Below, one piece after another: positions 1 to 6,909 of a DNA stretch of 9,311 nucleotides (the stretch's first letter is position 1; each line of letters starts with the position of its first letter). The notes beneath the pieces are model-generated. The model had not been told where the DNA came from. It was given only the letters and a program-made list of their open reading frames with translations, and did no database searches. This DNA comes from Beijerinckiaceae bacterium (GTDB taxonomy: Bacteria; Pseudomonadota; Alphaproteobacteria; Rhizobiales; Beijerinckiaceae). Made by a program: the position numbers and the translations under genes. The DNA lies in assembly GCA_022702195.1 (NCBI GenBank), contig JAKONB010000469.1, positions 1 to 9,311 of the forward strand. Direction: 5' to 3'.

Positions 1-425
1 TGACCGGTGCGCGCGAACCACCCGAGTTTCTTGATGTCGATGTAGATCCGTTCGCCGGGCCGTTCGCGTTCGTAGCGGCGGACCGGCTCGGGCGGCTCCA
101 GAGCCGCGTTGCGGTTGAGACCCAGACGCCGCAGGACACGGCTCACCGTGGCGGGTGAGACGGACAGATCGCGGGCGATCTGCTGGGCGGTCAGGCGCTG
201 CCGGCGTAGAGCCTCGATCGCGTCGACGGCGGCGGCGGACGTTGGCCGCTGCAGGGTGTGGGGCCGGGACGAGCGGTCGCGCAGTCCCGCCACGCCCTCG
301 GCCTGGAAGCGCGTGACCCACTTGCACACCGTCCTCAGGCAGACGCCCATCGTCTCGGCGACCGCCTGTGCCGTGCCCCCACTGAGCACCAACCGCACCA
401 GCCGCTCTCGACCGGACGGCGTCAT
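1..425 (-). pseudogene. IS481-family transposase, 5' part, frameshifted at its original start; runs off the left edge
   Basis: This is the N-terminal part (141 residues visible) of a DDE transposase that would bind IS ends and catalyse transposition. Two helix-turn-helix segments are visible, one with CLRTVCKWVTRF at residues 29-40 and one with LTAQQIARDLSVSPATVSR at 78-96. The IS481 hallmark GERIYIDIKKLG follows at 124-135, where D130 should be the first catalytic acid. The rest of the catalytic domain lies outside the window. The family's usual N-terminus, MNIHENAR, is present from an ATG at 448-446 behind a strong GGAGGA ribosome site. One base appears to be missing after those eight codons, so that frame stops at TGA (424-422). 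That stop overlaps the ATG at 425-423, which opens the frame described here. Termination-reinitiation could still give a protein, but the element looks decayed. The family is clear; its activity is not. Confidence 0.8.
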
Positions 426-616
426 CGCGCATTCTCATGGATGTTCATCCGGTTCCTCCGGGGCTTCTGACGTCTCGCAACCTCAGCTTCCTCGGTCCGG
501 ACCGGATGGATAACCTATGGAAAGCTCACAGCTAGAGCATTCTTCTTGAACCGGGTCGCTCACGATGCTGGCTGACCCATCCGTCCGAGCCCCTTGGTGC
601 CGATGGTCCTGACCCG
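426..616. other. IS481 leader and gap before the receptor gene's 3' end; no gene
   Basis: This stretch holds the short MNIHENAR leader frame of the IS481 element (448-422, minus) with its GGAGGA ribosome site just upstream. The outer IS end probably lies between about 480 and 560, but I could not identify a terminal inverted repeat or a target-site duplication. The segment near 534-556 (AGAGCATTCTTCTTGAACCG) resembles the ends of interspersed palindromic elements common in Rhizobiales, but no matching second arm is clear. No strong terminator is visible after the receptor stop at 617. Confidence 0.4.
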
Positions 617-3154
617 TCACCAACGATATCGCAGGGTCGCGAGAATCGTCTGCCGGTTGCCATAGAAGCATCCGGTGGCGGCAATGCACGTCGTCACGTA
701 GGTCCTGTCGAAGAGGTTCGTCGCGTTGAGTGCGAGATCGACGCCCCTGAGCGTGGGATAGCGATACCCGAAATCGTACCGCAGGGCCGCATCGACGAGC
801 GTGACCACCGGGGTCCGGTAGAGGTTGGCGTTGTCGCCCACCGATACGCCGATGTAGCGCAGGCCCGCGCCCAGGCCGAGACCCGCCCAGTCCCCCGTCC
901 GGACCGTGTAATCGAGCCAGGCGGAGGCCTGGTGACGCGGAACGAAGGGCAGTTCGTTCCCGACGATGCTGACCCCCGCCGCATTGGCGTTGGCTTTGGT
1001 GAAGCGGCTGTTCATGGCCGCGTAGGAAGCGACGACGTCGAGGCTGTCGGTCAGGCTCGCCTTGGCCTCGAGTTCCAGCCCGCGGACCCGGGCCTCGCCG
1101 GCCTGGGTGTTGAAGCGGAAGTCCAGCGCATCCGGCGTCAGCACGTTCTGCTGCTTCAGGTCGAACACCGTTCCGGTCAGCAGGAGGTTGGTTCCCGCCG
1201 GCTGCACCTTGAGGCCGCCCTCGATCTGATCGCCGGTGGTGGGCGCGAAGGGCGCGCCGAGGCGGTTGGTGCCGGAGGTCGGCTGGAAGGAGGTCGCGTA
1301 GCTCACATAGGGGGCGAGGCCGCTCTCGAAGAGGTAGCTCAGGCCGACGCGACCGGTGAAGGCGGCGTCGTCCTGCTTCACCTGGCTCAACGCGCCGGTC
1401 GCCGCCGTCCGGGTGCGGGTGATGGCGTCCGCCCAGTCCTGCCGCCCGCTCAGGGTGAGGCTGAAGCCGACGAAGCGGATCTCGTCCTGGGCGTAGAGGC
1501 CGACCTGATTGCGCCCTTGGGTGATCCGCCTGCCCAGCGGCGGCCGGGTGACCGTGCCGGCATAGACCGGAGCGAAGACGTCGACCGACGGGACGCCCTG
1601 CAGTTTCGATTCGTCGTAGCGCGCATCCTCGCGCAGGTAGTCGGCGCCGAGGAGCAGGGTATGGGCCAACGGGCCGGTGGCGAAGCGCGCCTCGGCCTGG
1701 TTGTCGACGTTGAACAGGTTCGAACGCTCCGGGAAGGCCCAGGCATAGCGGGAGAGGGTGCGGCCGTCGGTCAGGAGCTGGATGGCCTGAACGCGCCGGG
1801 TGTCGGCTTCCACATGGGCGAAGCGCAGGTTCTGGCGCATGGTCCAGACATCGTTGAACCGATGCTCGAAGGCGTAGCCGATGAAGCCCTGGTCGAGCTT
1901 GAACCGGTCGTAGTTCGGTTCGCCGATGAAGCGGCTGGTGGGAATGCGCCCGCGCGGGTTCGTGTACAGGGTGCCGAGCGTCGGCAGGCCCTGCGGCGCT
2001 CCGCCCCCGGGCGAGTCGATGTGCAGGTATTGCGAGAGGATCGTGAGCGACGTGTCGGCATCCGGCCGGACCGTGACGCTCGGCGCGATGTAGACCCGGT
2101 CCTCCTCCAGGTGATCCACCTGGGTGCCGGTGGTGCGGGCGAGCCCGGTCAGCCGGTACAGGACCTTGCCGTCCGGATCGACCGGACCCGACAGATCGAA
2201 GGCGGCCTGGGCGCGTCCGAAGCTGCCGGTTTGAAGCTGGATCTCGCGCACGGGAACCGCACTCGGCCGCTTGCTGACGAGGTTGAGCAGGCCGCCCGGC
2301 GAGTTCTGCCCGTAGAGCCCCGAGGAGGGGCCTTTCAGCAATTCGACGCGCTCCAGGCCGTAGGATTCGATGCGCGGCTGCGAATATCCCAGTGCCCCGA
2401 ACGGCAGACGCAACCCGTCGAGGTAGCGTCCGGGCACGAAGCCGCGGACGTAGAGCCAGTCGTAGCGCACATCCGTGCCGTACTGGGTGAGGACCCCCGG
2501 CGTGTAGAGAAGCGCCTGGCTGACGCTCTGCGCCTGCCGATCCTCGATCTCCTTTCGGCCGACGACGTTGACGGCCTGGGGCGTCTCCAAAACGGAGGTG
2601 CCGGTCTTGGTCGCGGTTGCGCTGCGCCGGGCGACGTAGCCATGCGTGGGGCCGAGGGCGGTGTCGCCGCTCACCTCCAGCGCATCGAGGACGACGGTGC
2701 CGTCATGGGGGCCGGCGGGATCGATCTCGGCCACGAGGCCCACGAGGGTCGCCGCGCGCTTGGCCGTGAATTGCGGCACCAGACCCGTGCCCGCGAGCAG
2801 GTGCCGGAGCGCGTCCTCTCGGTCGTAGCGTCCGGTGATCGGCGTCGCGCGGAGCCGGCGGGTGGCGTGACTGTCGTAGATCAGCTGGACGCCGCTGGTC
2901 GCTCCGTAGACCGCCAGGGCCTCGTCGAGGGGCTGGGCGGCGATGGCGAAATCGAGGATGTCGTCCGCCTCCGCGACCACCGCGGCCACGCGGGAGATCC
3001 GCGCGCCGATGGCCGTCCCGTCCCGCTCCGCGCGGGCGATGGCCGCCGCGGTCGGCGTCGGCAGGGCGAGCACCAGCGCCGCGACACCACTCAATCCCGT
3101 GACCATGCGATAGCCGTTCCCCGTCCGGTTCGCCCCGAATCCTCGCATCGTCAT
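617..3154 (-). CDS. TonB-dependent siderophore receptor with N-terminal STN signalling domain (FecA/FpvA type)
   Basis: This outer-membrane receptor should import a ferric siderophore using TonB energy and report its occupancy to FecR. It has 845 residues from the ATG at 3154. Visible parts are a signal peptide with hydrophobic core around residues 17-40 (GVAALVLALPTPTAAA); an STN domain at about 66-140 containing PLDEALAVYGATSGVQLIYD; a TonB-box-like stretch TVVLDALEVSG near 152-163; a plug at about 180-300 with SVLETPQAVNVV, LYVRGF and VELLKGPSSGLYGQNSPGG; then a beta-barrel ending in LRYRW, with the usual terminal aromatic residue. Length and order match the TonB-siderophore receptor family. 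A GTG at 3184 would add ten residues. I chose the ATG because AAGGA and GGTGGG lie upstream of it and the signal peptide then has normal length. It is the last gene of the sigma/FecR/receptor cassette. The particular siderophore cannot be told from the sequence. Confidence 0.93.
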   Translation of the reverse strand: MTMRGFGANRTGNGYRMVTGLSGVAALVLALPTPTAAAIARAERDGTAIGARISRVAAVVAEADDILDFAIAAQPLDEALAVYGATSGVQLIYDSHATRRLRATPITGRYDREDALRHLLAGTGLVPQFTAKRAATLVGLVAEIDPAGPHDGTVVLDALEVSGDTALGPTHGYVARRSATATKTGTSVLETPQAVNVVGRKEIEDRQAQSVSQALLYTPGVLTQYGTDVRYDWLYVRGFVPGRYLDGLRLPFGALGYSQPRIESYGLERVELLKGPSSGLYGQNSPGGLLNLVSKRPSAVPVREIQLQTGSFGRAQAAFDLSGPVDPDGKVLYRLTGLARTTGTQVDHLEEDRVYIAPSVTVRPDADTSLTILSQYLHIDSPGGGAPQGLPTLGTLYTNPRGRIPTSRFIGEPNYDRFKLDQGFIGYAFEHRFNDVWTMRQNLRFAHVEADTRRVQAIQLLTDGRTLSRYAWAFPERSNLFNVDNQAEARFATGPLAHTLLLGADYLREDARYDESKLQGVPSVDVFAPVYAGTVTRPPLGRRITQGRNQVGLYAQDEIRFVGFSLTLSGRQDWADAITRTRTAATGALSQVKQDDAAFTGRVGLSYLFESGLAPYVSYATSFQPTSGTNRLGAPFAPTTGDQIEGGLKVQPAGTNLLLTGTVFDLKQQNVLTPDALDFRFNTQAGEARVRGLELEAKASLTDSLDVVASYAAMNSRFTKANANAAGVSIVGNELPFVPRHQASAWLDYTVRTGDWAGLGLGAGLRYIGVSVGDNANLYRTPVVTLVDAALRYDFGYRYPTLRGVDLALNATNLFDRTYVTTCIAATGCFYGNRQTILATLRYRW

Positions 3155-3189
3155 TCGACCCACCGTCCTTGCGCGGCGTGTCACCGCGG

Positions 3190-3240
3190 CCCCGGCGGGT
3201 CATGATCGCCCGCCTGATTCCTCAGACGCGCGGCGGGTGA
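3190..3240 (-). promoter_or_regulatory. Mutually exclusive hairpins in the receptor gene leader
   Basis: Read on the minus strand, ACCCGCC occurs at 3238-3232 and again at 3200-3194, with its complement GGCGGG between them at 3214-3209. The middle arm can pair with either copy, giving a 6-bp stem with a 17-nt loop or a 6-bp stem with an 8-nt loop. The arms sit about 40-85 bases upstream of the receptor start. Such an arrangement could modulate receptor mRNA, but GC-rich DNA produces repeats like this by chance, and no regulatory partner is visible. Confidence 0.25.
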
Positions 3241-3249
3241 CGCGCCCGC

Positions 3250-3287
3250 AAAAAAACTCGGCGGTTCCGTGCCCCGGCCTTTCCGGG
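3250..3287 (-). terminator. Weak candidate terminator or attenuator between fecR-like and receptor genes
   Basis: On the minus strand a CCCGG/CCGGG stem with a 5-nt loop (3287-3273) begins right after the FecR stop and is followed by a run of seven T (3256-3250). The 16 bases between stem and T-run are too many for a standard intrinsic terminator. It may reduce read-through into the receptor gene, which would fit receptor genes having their own sigma-dependent promoter in FecI-type systems, or it may be incidental. Confidence 0.25.
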
Positions 3288-3288
3288 C

Positions 3289-4305
3289 TCAGCGCAGGAC
3301 GACGAGCCGGTCGCCGAGCCTCACCTCCGACAAGGCGAGGGCGGTCCGGATGCTGCGCAGGGCCTCTTCCGGACGGGCCAGATGAAAGATTCCGGTCACG
3401 CGCCGGCTGGCGGCCGTCGAACTGCCCAGGACGATCCGGCCGGGGCGGTATCGGTTGAGGTCGTCCACCACCTCCGACAGCGGCGCGTCGCGGAAGACGA
3501 GAAGGCCCCGCCGCCACGCCGCCGCCTGGGCGATGTCGATGGGGTGGACGCCGCGCCCCTCCCGCCCGACCCTGATCTCCTGGCCGGTCGTGAGGCGCGT
3601 CGCGGGGGTTCCCGACGCAGGAACGACCGTGACGCTGCCCGAGAGGCAGGACATGTCGGCATCCAGGCCACCGACCCAGCCGGAGAGACCTTCGCGTGGT
3701 TTGCAGCGAACGATGAACTCCGCCGCCTCACCCGTCTCGGTGACGAGGCGCGCCTCGCCCACGCCCAGGGTGATGGCCGCGCGGCCAGTCGGGACCGTCA
3801 CGGCCACCGATCCCGCATGCAGGACGAAGTCCTGCCGCAAGTCGTCGAGGTGAGCGTCCAGAACGGTCTCGGCATCCAGCTCGATGCGGAGGCCGTCCGC
3901 CAAGGCCAGCGTCCGGATCTCGCCGGTTCCGGTCCGGTAGGCCGCGCTTAGCGCCGGCCAGCGCAACGCGAGCGTGGCGCCGGCAGCGGCGATGGAGGCC
4001 GATGCGACGCCGCCCGCGGCCACCCGGCCGAGCATGCGGCGGCGCGTGATCTCACGGGGGACGGCGCGGGTGGCCGCCACGCCCGCCGGAGCCGCAAGGG
4101 CGTGGCCCGCCTGCTTCCAGAGTCCCGCCGCGGCCCGGAAGGCGGCGTCGTGCGCCGGATCGGCGTCGCGCCAGGCGGCCAGCGCCCGGGCCTCGTCCTG
4201 CGTCGCGGCGCCGGATGTCAGGCGAACGACCCAGGCGCTCGCCTCCCGCGCGACGGCCTGGTTCGTGTCGGCGGAAGGCCTGTTCCGATGGTCCGGCGCG
4301 CTCAT
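3289..4305 (-). CDS. FecR-family anti-sigma/signal-transducing regulator
   Basis: This inner-membrane protein holds the ECF sigma factor in the cytoplasm and relays the signal from the loaded receptor in the periplasm. It has 338 residues from the ATG at 4305. An N-terminal cytoplasmic sigma-binding domain (DUF4880 type) at about 15-65 contains EASAWVVRLTSG and WRDADPAHDAAFR. A single membrane segment at about 92-114 follows an arginine cluster (TRRRMLGR), as in FecR proteins exported by Tat. The FecR domain (about 120-235) includes YRTGTGEIRTLALADG and LHAGSVAVTV. The C-terminal STN-like part (about 255-338) ends at DRLVVLR. Cys201 and Cys220 lie in the predicted periplasmic part and could form a disulfide. 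The frame opens upstream to a TTG at 4395, abutting the sigma stop. I chose 4305 because GGGAGA precedes it and the family domain starts about 20 residues later. An ATG at 4365 is a weaker alternative. Confidence 0.9.
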   Translation of the reverse strand: MSAPDHRNRPSADTNQAVAREASAWVVRLTSGAATQDEARALAAWRDADPAHDAAFRAAAGLWKQAGHALAAPAGVAATRAVPREITRRRMLGRVAAGGVASASIAAAGATLALRWPALSAAYRTGTGEIRTLALADGLRIELDAETVLDAHLDDLRQDFVLHAGSVAVTVPTGRAAITLGVGEARLVTETGEAAEFIVRCKPREGLSGWVGGLDADMSCLSGSVTVVPASGTPATRLTTGQEIRVGREGRGVHPIDIAQAAAWRRGLLVFRDAPLSEVVDDLNRYRPGRIVLGSSTAASRRVTGIFHLARPEEALRSIRTALALSEVRLGDRLVVLR

Positions 4306-4395
4306 GCTTCTCCCGCCGATCGCCGGAAGGGTTTCGGACTCTCTCCTGGAGAGCGCCGCGTGCATCGAGACGGTGTCATGAGGATCTTCCCGCAA

Positions 4396-4941
4396 TCAAT
4401 CCGGAAACCGTCTGGATTGCAGACGCTCCGCACAATGATCGAGGGCCATCCTGACTTCGGCCTCCACGGTGCGGAGCGAGACGCCGAGGCGCGCGGCGAT
4501 CGACGCGTGATTCAGGCCTTCGATCCGGCTGAGGCGGAAGGCCTCGGCGCGGCGGGGCGGCAGTTCGCGCAACGCTGCACCCAGGATGTGCAGATCGACA
4601 CGGGATTGAGCCTGCTGCTCGGGGTCTGGTGTCTCGTCGGCGACCGCCAGCAGATCGTCGATCTCGACCGCCGTGAGGACGCGAGATTGGCGCAGCTGTG
4701 CGCGCTTGTGATCCACAGCGAGGTTCGCGGCGATCTTGAACAGGAAGGCGCGGTCACTCTGAATGCGCGTCGGGCTGTGTTCCGTGCGCGCGACCCGGAT
4801 GAACGCCTCTTGCGCCAGATCCGATGCATCGTGTTGACCGACCTTCCGGCCCAGAAAGCGCAGCAAGGCTTTGCAATGAGCGCGATAGAGATTGGCCAAC
4901 TGGCTTGCGCGCTCATCGCGCGTGGGAGTGACGACAGGCAT
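4396..4941 (-). CDS. FecI-type ECF RNA polymerase sigma factor
   Basis: This is an extracytoplasmic-function sigma factor that should direct RNA polymerase to the receptor promoter when FecR is signalled. It has 181 residues from the ATG at 4941, near the usual FecI length. Region 2 spans about 14-81, with LYRAHCKALLRFLGRK, the region 2.2 segment DASDLAQEAFIRV and the region 2.3/2.4 segment FLFKIAANLAVDHKR. Region 4 spans about 115-170, with LRELPPRRAEAFRLSRIEG and the DNA-binding helix-turn-helix IAARLGVSLRTVEAEV. An ATG at 5010 would add 23 residues (MADRRGTPGHC...). I preferred 4941 because AGAGG lies just before it and region 2 then starts at a normal distance, but 5010 remains possible. 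It is the first gene of the cassette, with FecR following 90 bases after the stop. Confidence 0.92.
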   Translation of the reverse strand: MPVVTPTRDERASQLANLYRAHCKALLRFLGRKVGQHDASDLAQEAFIRVARTEHSPTRIQSDRAFLFKIAANLAVDHKRAQLRQSRVLTAVEIDDLLAVADETPDPEQQAQSRVDLHILGAALRELPPRRAEAFRLSRIEGLNHASIAARLGVSLRTVEAEVRMALDHCAERLQSRRFPD

Positions 4942-5049
4942 TGACCTCTGCCAGCGTGAGACCGCCGGGGCAAACTCGCAGTGTCCCGGCGTACCGCGAC
5001 GATCAGCCATCTGACAAGATCATAAAAGCTACACCTCAGTAGACATCCC

Positions 5050-5095
5050 TAGTTTGGACTTATTCTATTTATATGCATCTATAAGTTCTTCGAGG
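5050..5095 (-). promoter_or_regulatory. AT-rich candidate promoter/operator of the sigma-FecR-receptor cassette
   Basis: A strikingly AT-rich block in otherwise GC-rich DNA lies just upstream of the sigma gene. On the minus strand a TAGAAT (5067-5062) matches five of six positions of the -10 consensus, though no good -35 is found at the proper distance. An inverted repeat ACTTAT/ATAAGT (5058-5063 and 5081-5086, 17-nt spacer) covers the same region and could bind an iron-responsive repressor. I do not see a clear Fur, Irr or RirA consensus. Confidence 0.35.
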
Positions 5096-5392
5096 GTTCG
5101 AGTCGTCGCAAACATCTCAAGCGAACCGAGCGGCGTGACCACGCGCGGATCTGGGCACCGTGGCAGGACCTGCCTCCTGCAACACGTCGGTCGACTCAAC
5201 GGTGGGATGAACGACCACTTTCAGGCTTGGTTTGAATCAGATCGTACGATCGGGTCGGGTCCAGGCCGTATCAAAACGCGGAGGTGAGGGCTTTGGCGGT
5301 CGGTCGACTTCGCGGTCTTGCGAGAATGGGGGTCCCATCGCGTCGCAAAGGTTCGCCTGGTCGGACGGCGACTGGATTCAGCGGGCGATGCC

Positions 5393-5412
5393 TGTCGGAC
5401 AGTCTCCCGACA
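5393..5412. repeat. Inverted repeat downstream of the IS1182 remnant
   Basis: TGTCGG (5393-5398) and CCGACA (5407-5412) form a 6-bp stem with an 8-nt loop; flanking CGATG and TCG could extend it imperfectly. It lies 28 bases past the remnant's stop codon, where a transcription stop or IS end would be expected, but it has no T-run. Confidence 0.3.
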
Positions 5413-5439
5413 TCGTGGGCGGGCGATCCGAGCCCTCGT

Positions 5440-5934
5440 TCAGATGGGAATCGCCGCCAGGAGCGTCCGGCTTCCCAGGATGTTGAGAACCCGCGTCAGA
5501 TTGTAGGCCAGGACCTGGAAAGCCATCTCGGTCGAGACGCGCGGCAGGGTCTTGGTCAGGAAGTGCGTGGCCCCCACCAGGCCCGCCCCGCGCCCGCCGG
5601 TTGCCATCGATCGCGCGTCGGGATCGGTCAGGGGGATCTGCCGGTCGGGCACGGCCTTCATCTGCTCCTCCCGGCCGGCTAACCGCTCCATCTCCTGTCC
5701 GAGGCGAGCGATCTTCTCCTCCAGCCGCACCACCTCGGCGGCCAGTTCGGGCGTGGGATCCCGACGATCGGCCGTGTCGAACTGCGAGCGGTCGGGCGAC
5801 AACCGACCCGTCAGCCACATGACCTCGACGTTGCGGCCTGCTTCGCGCTCCGGACGCCGGCGCGACGGCACCCGGTTGAGATAGCCGTGGACGGCGAGCT
5901 TCTTTCGGACCTGTGGCCAAGATCCGTTTGCCAC
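5440..5934 (-). pseudogene. IS1182-family transposase remnant with two internal deletions
   Basis: The 164-residue open frame consists of three non-adjacent blocks of an IS1182-family transposase, normally about 450-500 residues. Residues 12-48 (KLAVHGYLNRV to VMWLTGRLSPD) match the family's N-terminal part. Residues about 51-121 (QFDTADRRDP, then a coiled stretch, then IPLTDPDARSM and GAGLVG) match the middle. Residues 122-164 (ATHFLTKTLPRVSTEMAFQVLAYNL) match the C-terminal end. Family members have much longer sequence between these blocks: the segment after LTGRLxPD, which reads on as FKTIADFR, and everything from VGYNVQ, including most catalytic acids, to the C-terminal GATHFL-like block. 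The deletions fall near 5787 and 5573. The start is a GTG at 5934 and the first 10 or so residues are unlike the family, so the 5' end is also lost. It cannot encode an active transposase. It lies 28 bases downstream of the blh stop. Confidence 0.82.
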
Positions 5935-5962
5935 CCTTCGCGACTCCCGGGAACGTCTGCTG

Positions 5963-6904
5963 TCAGGCTCTTGGTGAGATAGCGTCCCTGAGACGATCGA
6001 GGAGGATGTGCGGCACGGTCAAGGCAGAAAGCATCTGGAGTGTGAGGGTCAGAAGGGTGCTTGGGGCGTCTGGGGAGCCGGGGGCGTAGAGCGGCCACAG
6101 AGCAGCACCGAGCAACAGCGTCAGGAAGAAAACTGGCAGCGCCGCCAGGACAGCCTTCCCCGTCGTGTTCACGCTGGGCGCTTTGGTCGGGTCCCGCACG
6201 AGTGCGCGGATGTGCCGAGGGCCATGCAGGCCGACAAAGTACAGAGTGAAGGCGGTGAGCGGCGGCAATAGCCAGAAGGCGGCGGCGAGGAGGGCGATCT
6301 CGGCCAGCACCGTCCGGCGCGGCGGGTCCGTGGCGAGCCAGAGGGCGGCCAGGGCGAGCCAGAGCCAGGCCGTGGCAACCCACCAGCCGGGAAGCTGCGG
6401 CATCGGCACTCGCGCGACCACAGCGAAGATCCCGGCCGTCTCCTCGGGGCGCAGCAGCGCCGGTAGGGCGATTGGCACTCCCCCGCGCACGAGCGCCTCG
6501 AACGGCCGGCCCGGGCCGGCATCCTCCTCGCCGAAATGCAGGACCGACAGGGCCAGGAAGCCCGCGAGGGTGGTCAGAGGCGCGAGCTGCCAAGCCAGCA
6601 GGATCAAGGCCGCCAGACCGAGATACGGCACGGCGAAGACCCCGAACCACATCTGCCCGTAGCGGGGGCGCAGCAGGGGCGCGGCGACCGCGCCGTCCAG
6701 GGCGCCATGCGGCACCCCAAGGACGATCACCGCCGCCAGGGCCACGAGCCAGGACATGTCACGGGGGAGAAACGCGGAGGCAACGAGGCTGAGGGCGACA
6801 AGGATGCTCGCAACGTGCAGCAGCCGCGTCCCCTCCGCGTGGATGCGTTGGCGGCGCACTTGACCCGATCCCCCCAGAGAGGATGTGAACGAACGCACCG
6901 CCAT
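5963..6904 (-). CDS. blh: Brp/Blh-family beta-carotene 15,15'-dioxygenase (retinal synthesis)
   Basis: This integral membrane, iron-dependent enzyme cleaves beta-carotene centrally into two molecules of retinal, the rhodopsin chromophore. It has 313 residues with many hydrophobic helices. The family's conserved histidines are all visible: H66 in GVPHGALDG, H123 in LHFGEED, H227 and H231 in GLHGPRHI, and H299 in TVPHILLD. The spacings H66-H123 (57) and H227-H231 (4) agree with the known iron-ligand pattern of characterised Blh enzymes, and nothing seems missing. The N-terminal 25 residues (MAVRSFTSSLGG...) are polar, before the first helix. The ATG at 6904 lies 5 bases after the rhodopsin stop (6912-6910), so the two genes are almost certainly co-transcribed and translationally coupled; no strong separate ribosome site is seen. 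The stop is 28 bases from the IS1182 remnant, but the C-terminus looks complete. Confidence 0.95.
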   Translation of the reverse strand: MAVRSFTSSLGGSGQVRRQRIHAEGTRLLHVASILVALSLVASAFLPRDMSWLVALAAVIVLGVPHGALDGAVAAPLLRPRYGQMWFGVFAVPYLGLAALILLAWQLAPLTTLAGFLALSVLHFGEEDAGPGRPFEALVRGGVPIALPALLRPEETAGIFAVVARVPMPQLPGWWVATAWLWLALAALWLATDPPRRTVLAEIALLAAAFWLLPPLTAFTLYFVGLHGPRHIRALVRDPTKAPSVNTTGKAVLAALPVFFLTLLLGAALWPLYAPGSPDAPSTLLTLTLQMLSALTVPHILLDRLRDAISPRA

Positions 6905-6909
6905 CTGCG

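Larger units (their letters stand above)
4942..5439. other. Gap between the sigma gene and the IS1182 remnant; no convincing gene
   Basis: About 500 bases without a recognisable protein; the short open frames here (for example 5054-5287, plus) resemble nothing I know. It holds the AT-rich candidate promoter near 5050-5095, a perfect 12-bp palindrome GATCGTACGATC at 5240-5251, and a TGTCGG/CCGACA inverted repeat at 5393-5412 just beyond the IS1182 remnant's 3' end. The part from about 5290 on may be decayed IS-end DNA, though no terminal repeat could be identified. Confidence 0.5.

Noticed and set aside
932..3205. 757-codon open frame on the plus strand
   Set aside because: It is antisense to the TonB-dependent receptor, whose STN, plug and barrel motifs are unmistakable. 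The plus-strand product has only low-complexity Arg/Gly/Ala/Glu-rich sequence, as expected for a GC-rich shadow frame.
4102..4944. 280-codon open frame on the plus strand
   Set aside because: It is antisense to the sigma and FecR genes and shows no domain of its own.
5085..5115. GGGTTCGAGTC resembling a tRNA T-loop
   Set aside because: The flanking bases do not form the T-stem, and no acceptor, D or anticodon arms can be built nearby.
5054..5487. Small plus-strand frames between the sigma gene and the IS1182 remnant
   Set aside because: No ribosome site of note, no motif, and mutually overlapping frames; treated as non-coding.
5811..6650. 279-codon open frame on the minus strand overlapping blh
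   Set aside because: It is the out-of-frame shadow of blh, running on into the IS1182 remnant; the product is Arg/Pro-rich with no recognisable motif.
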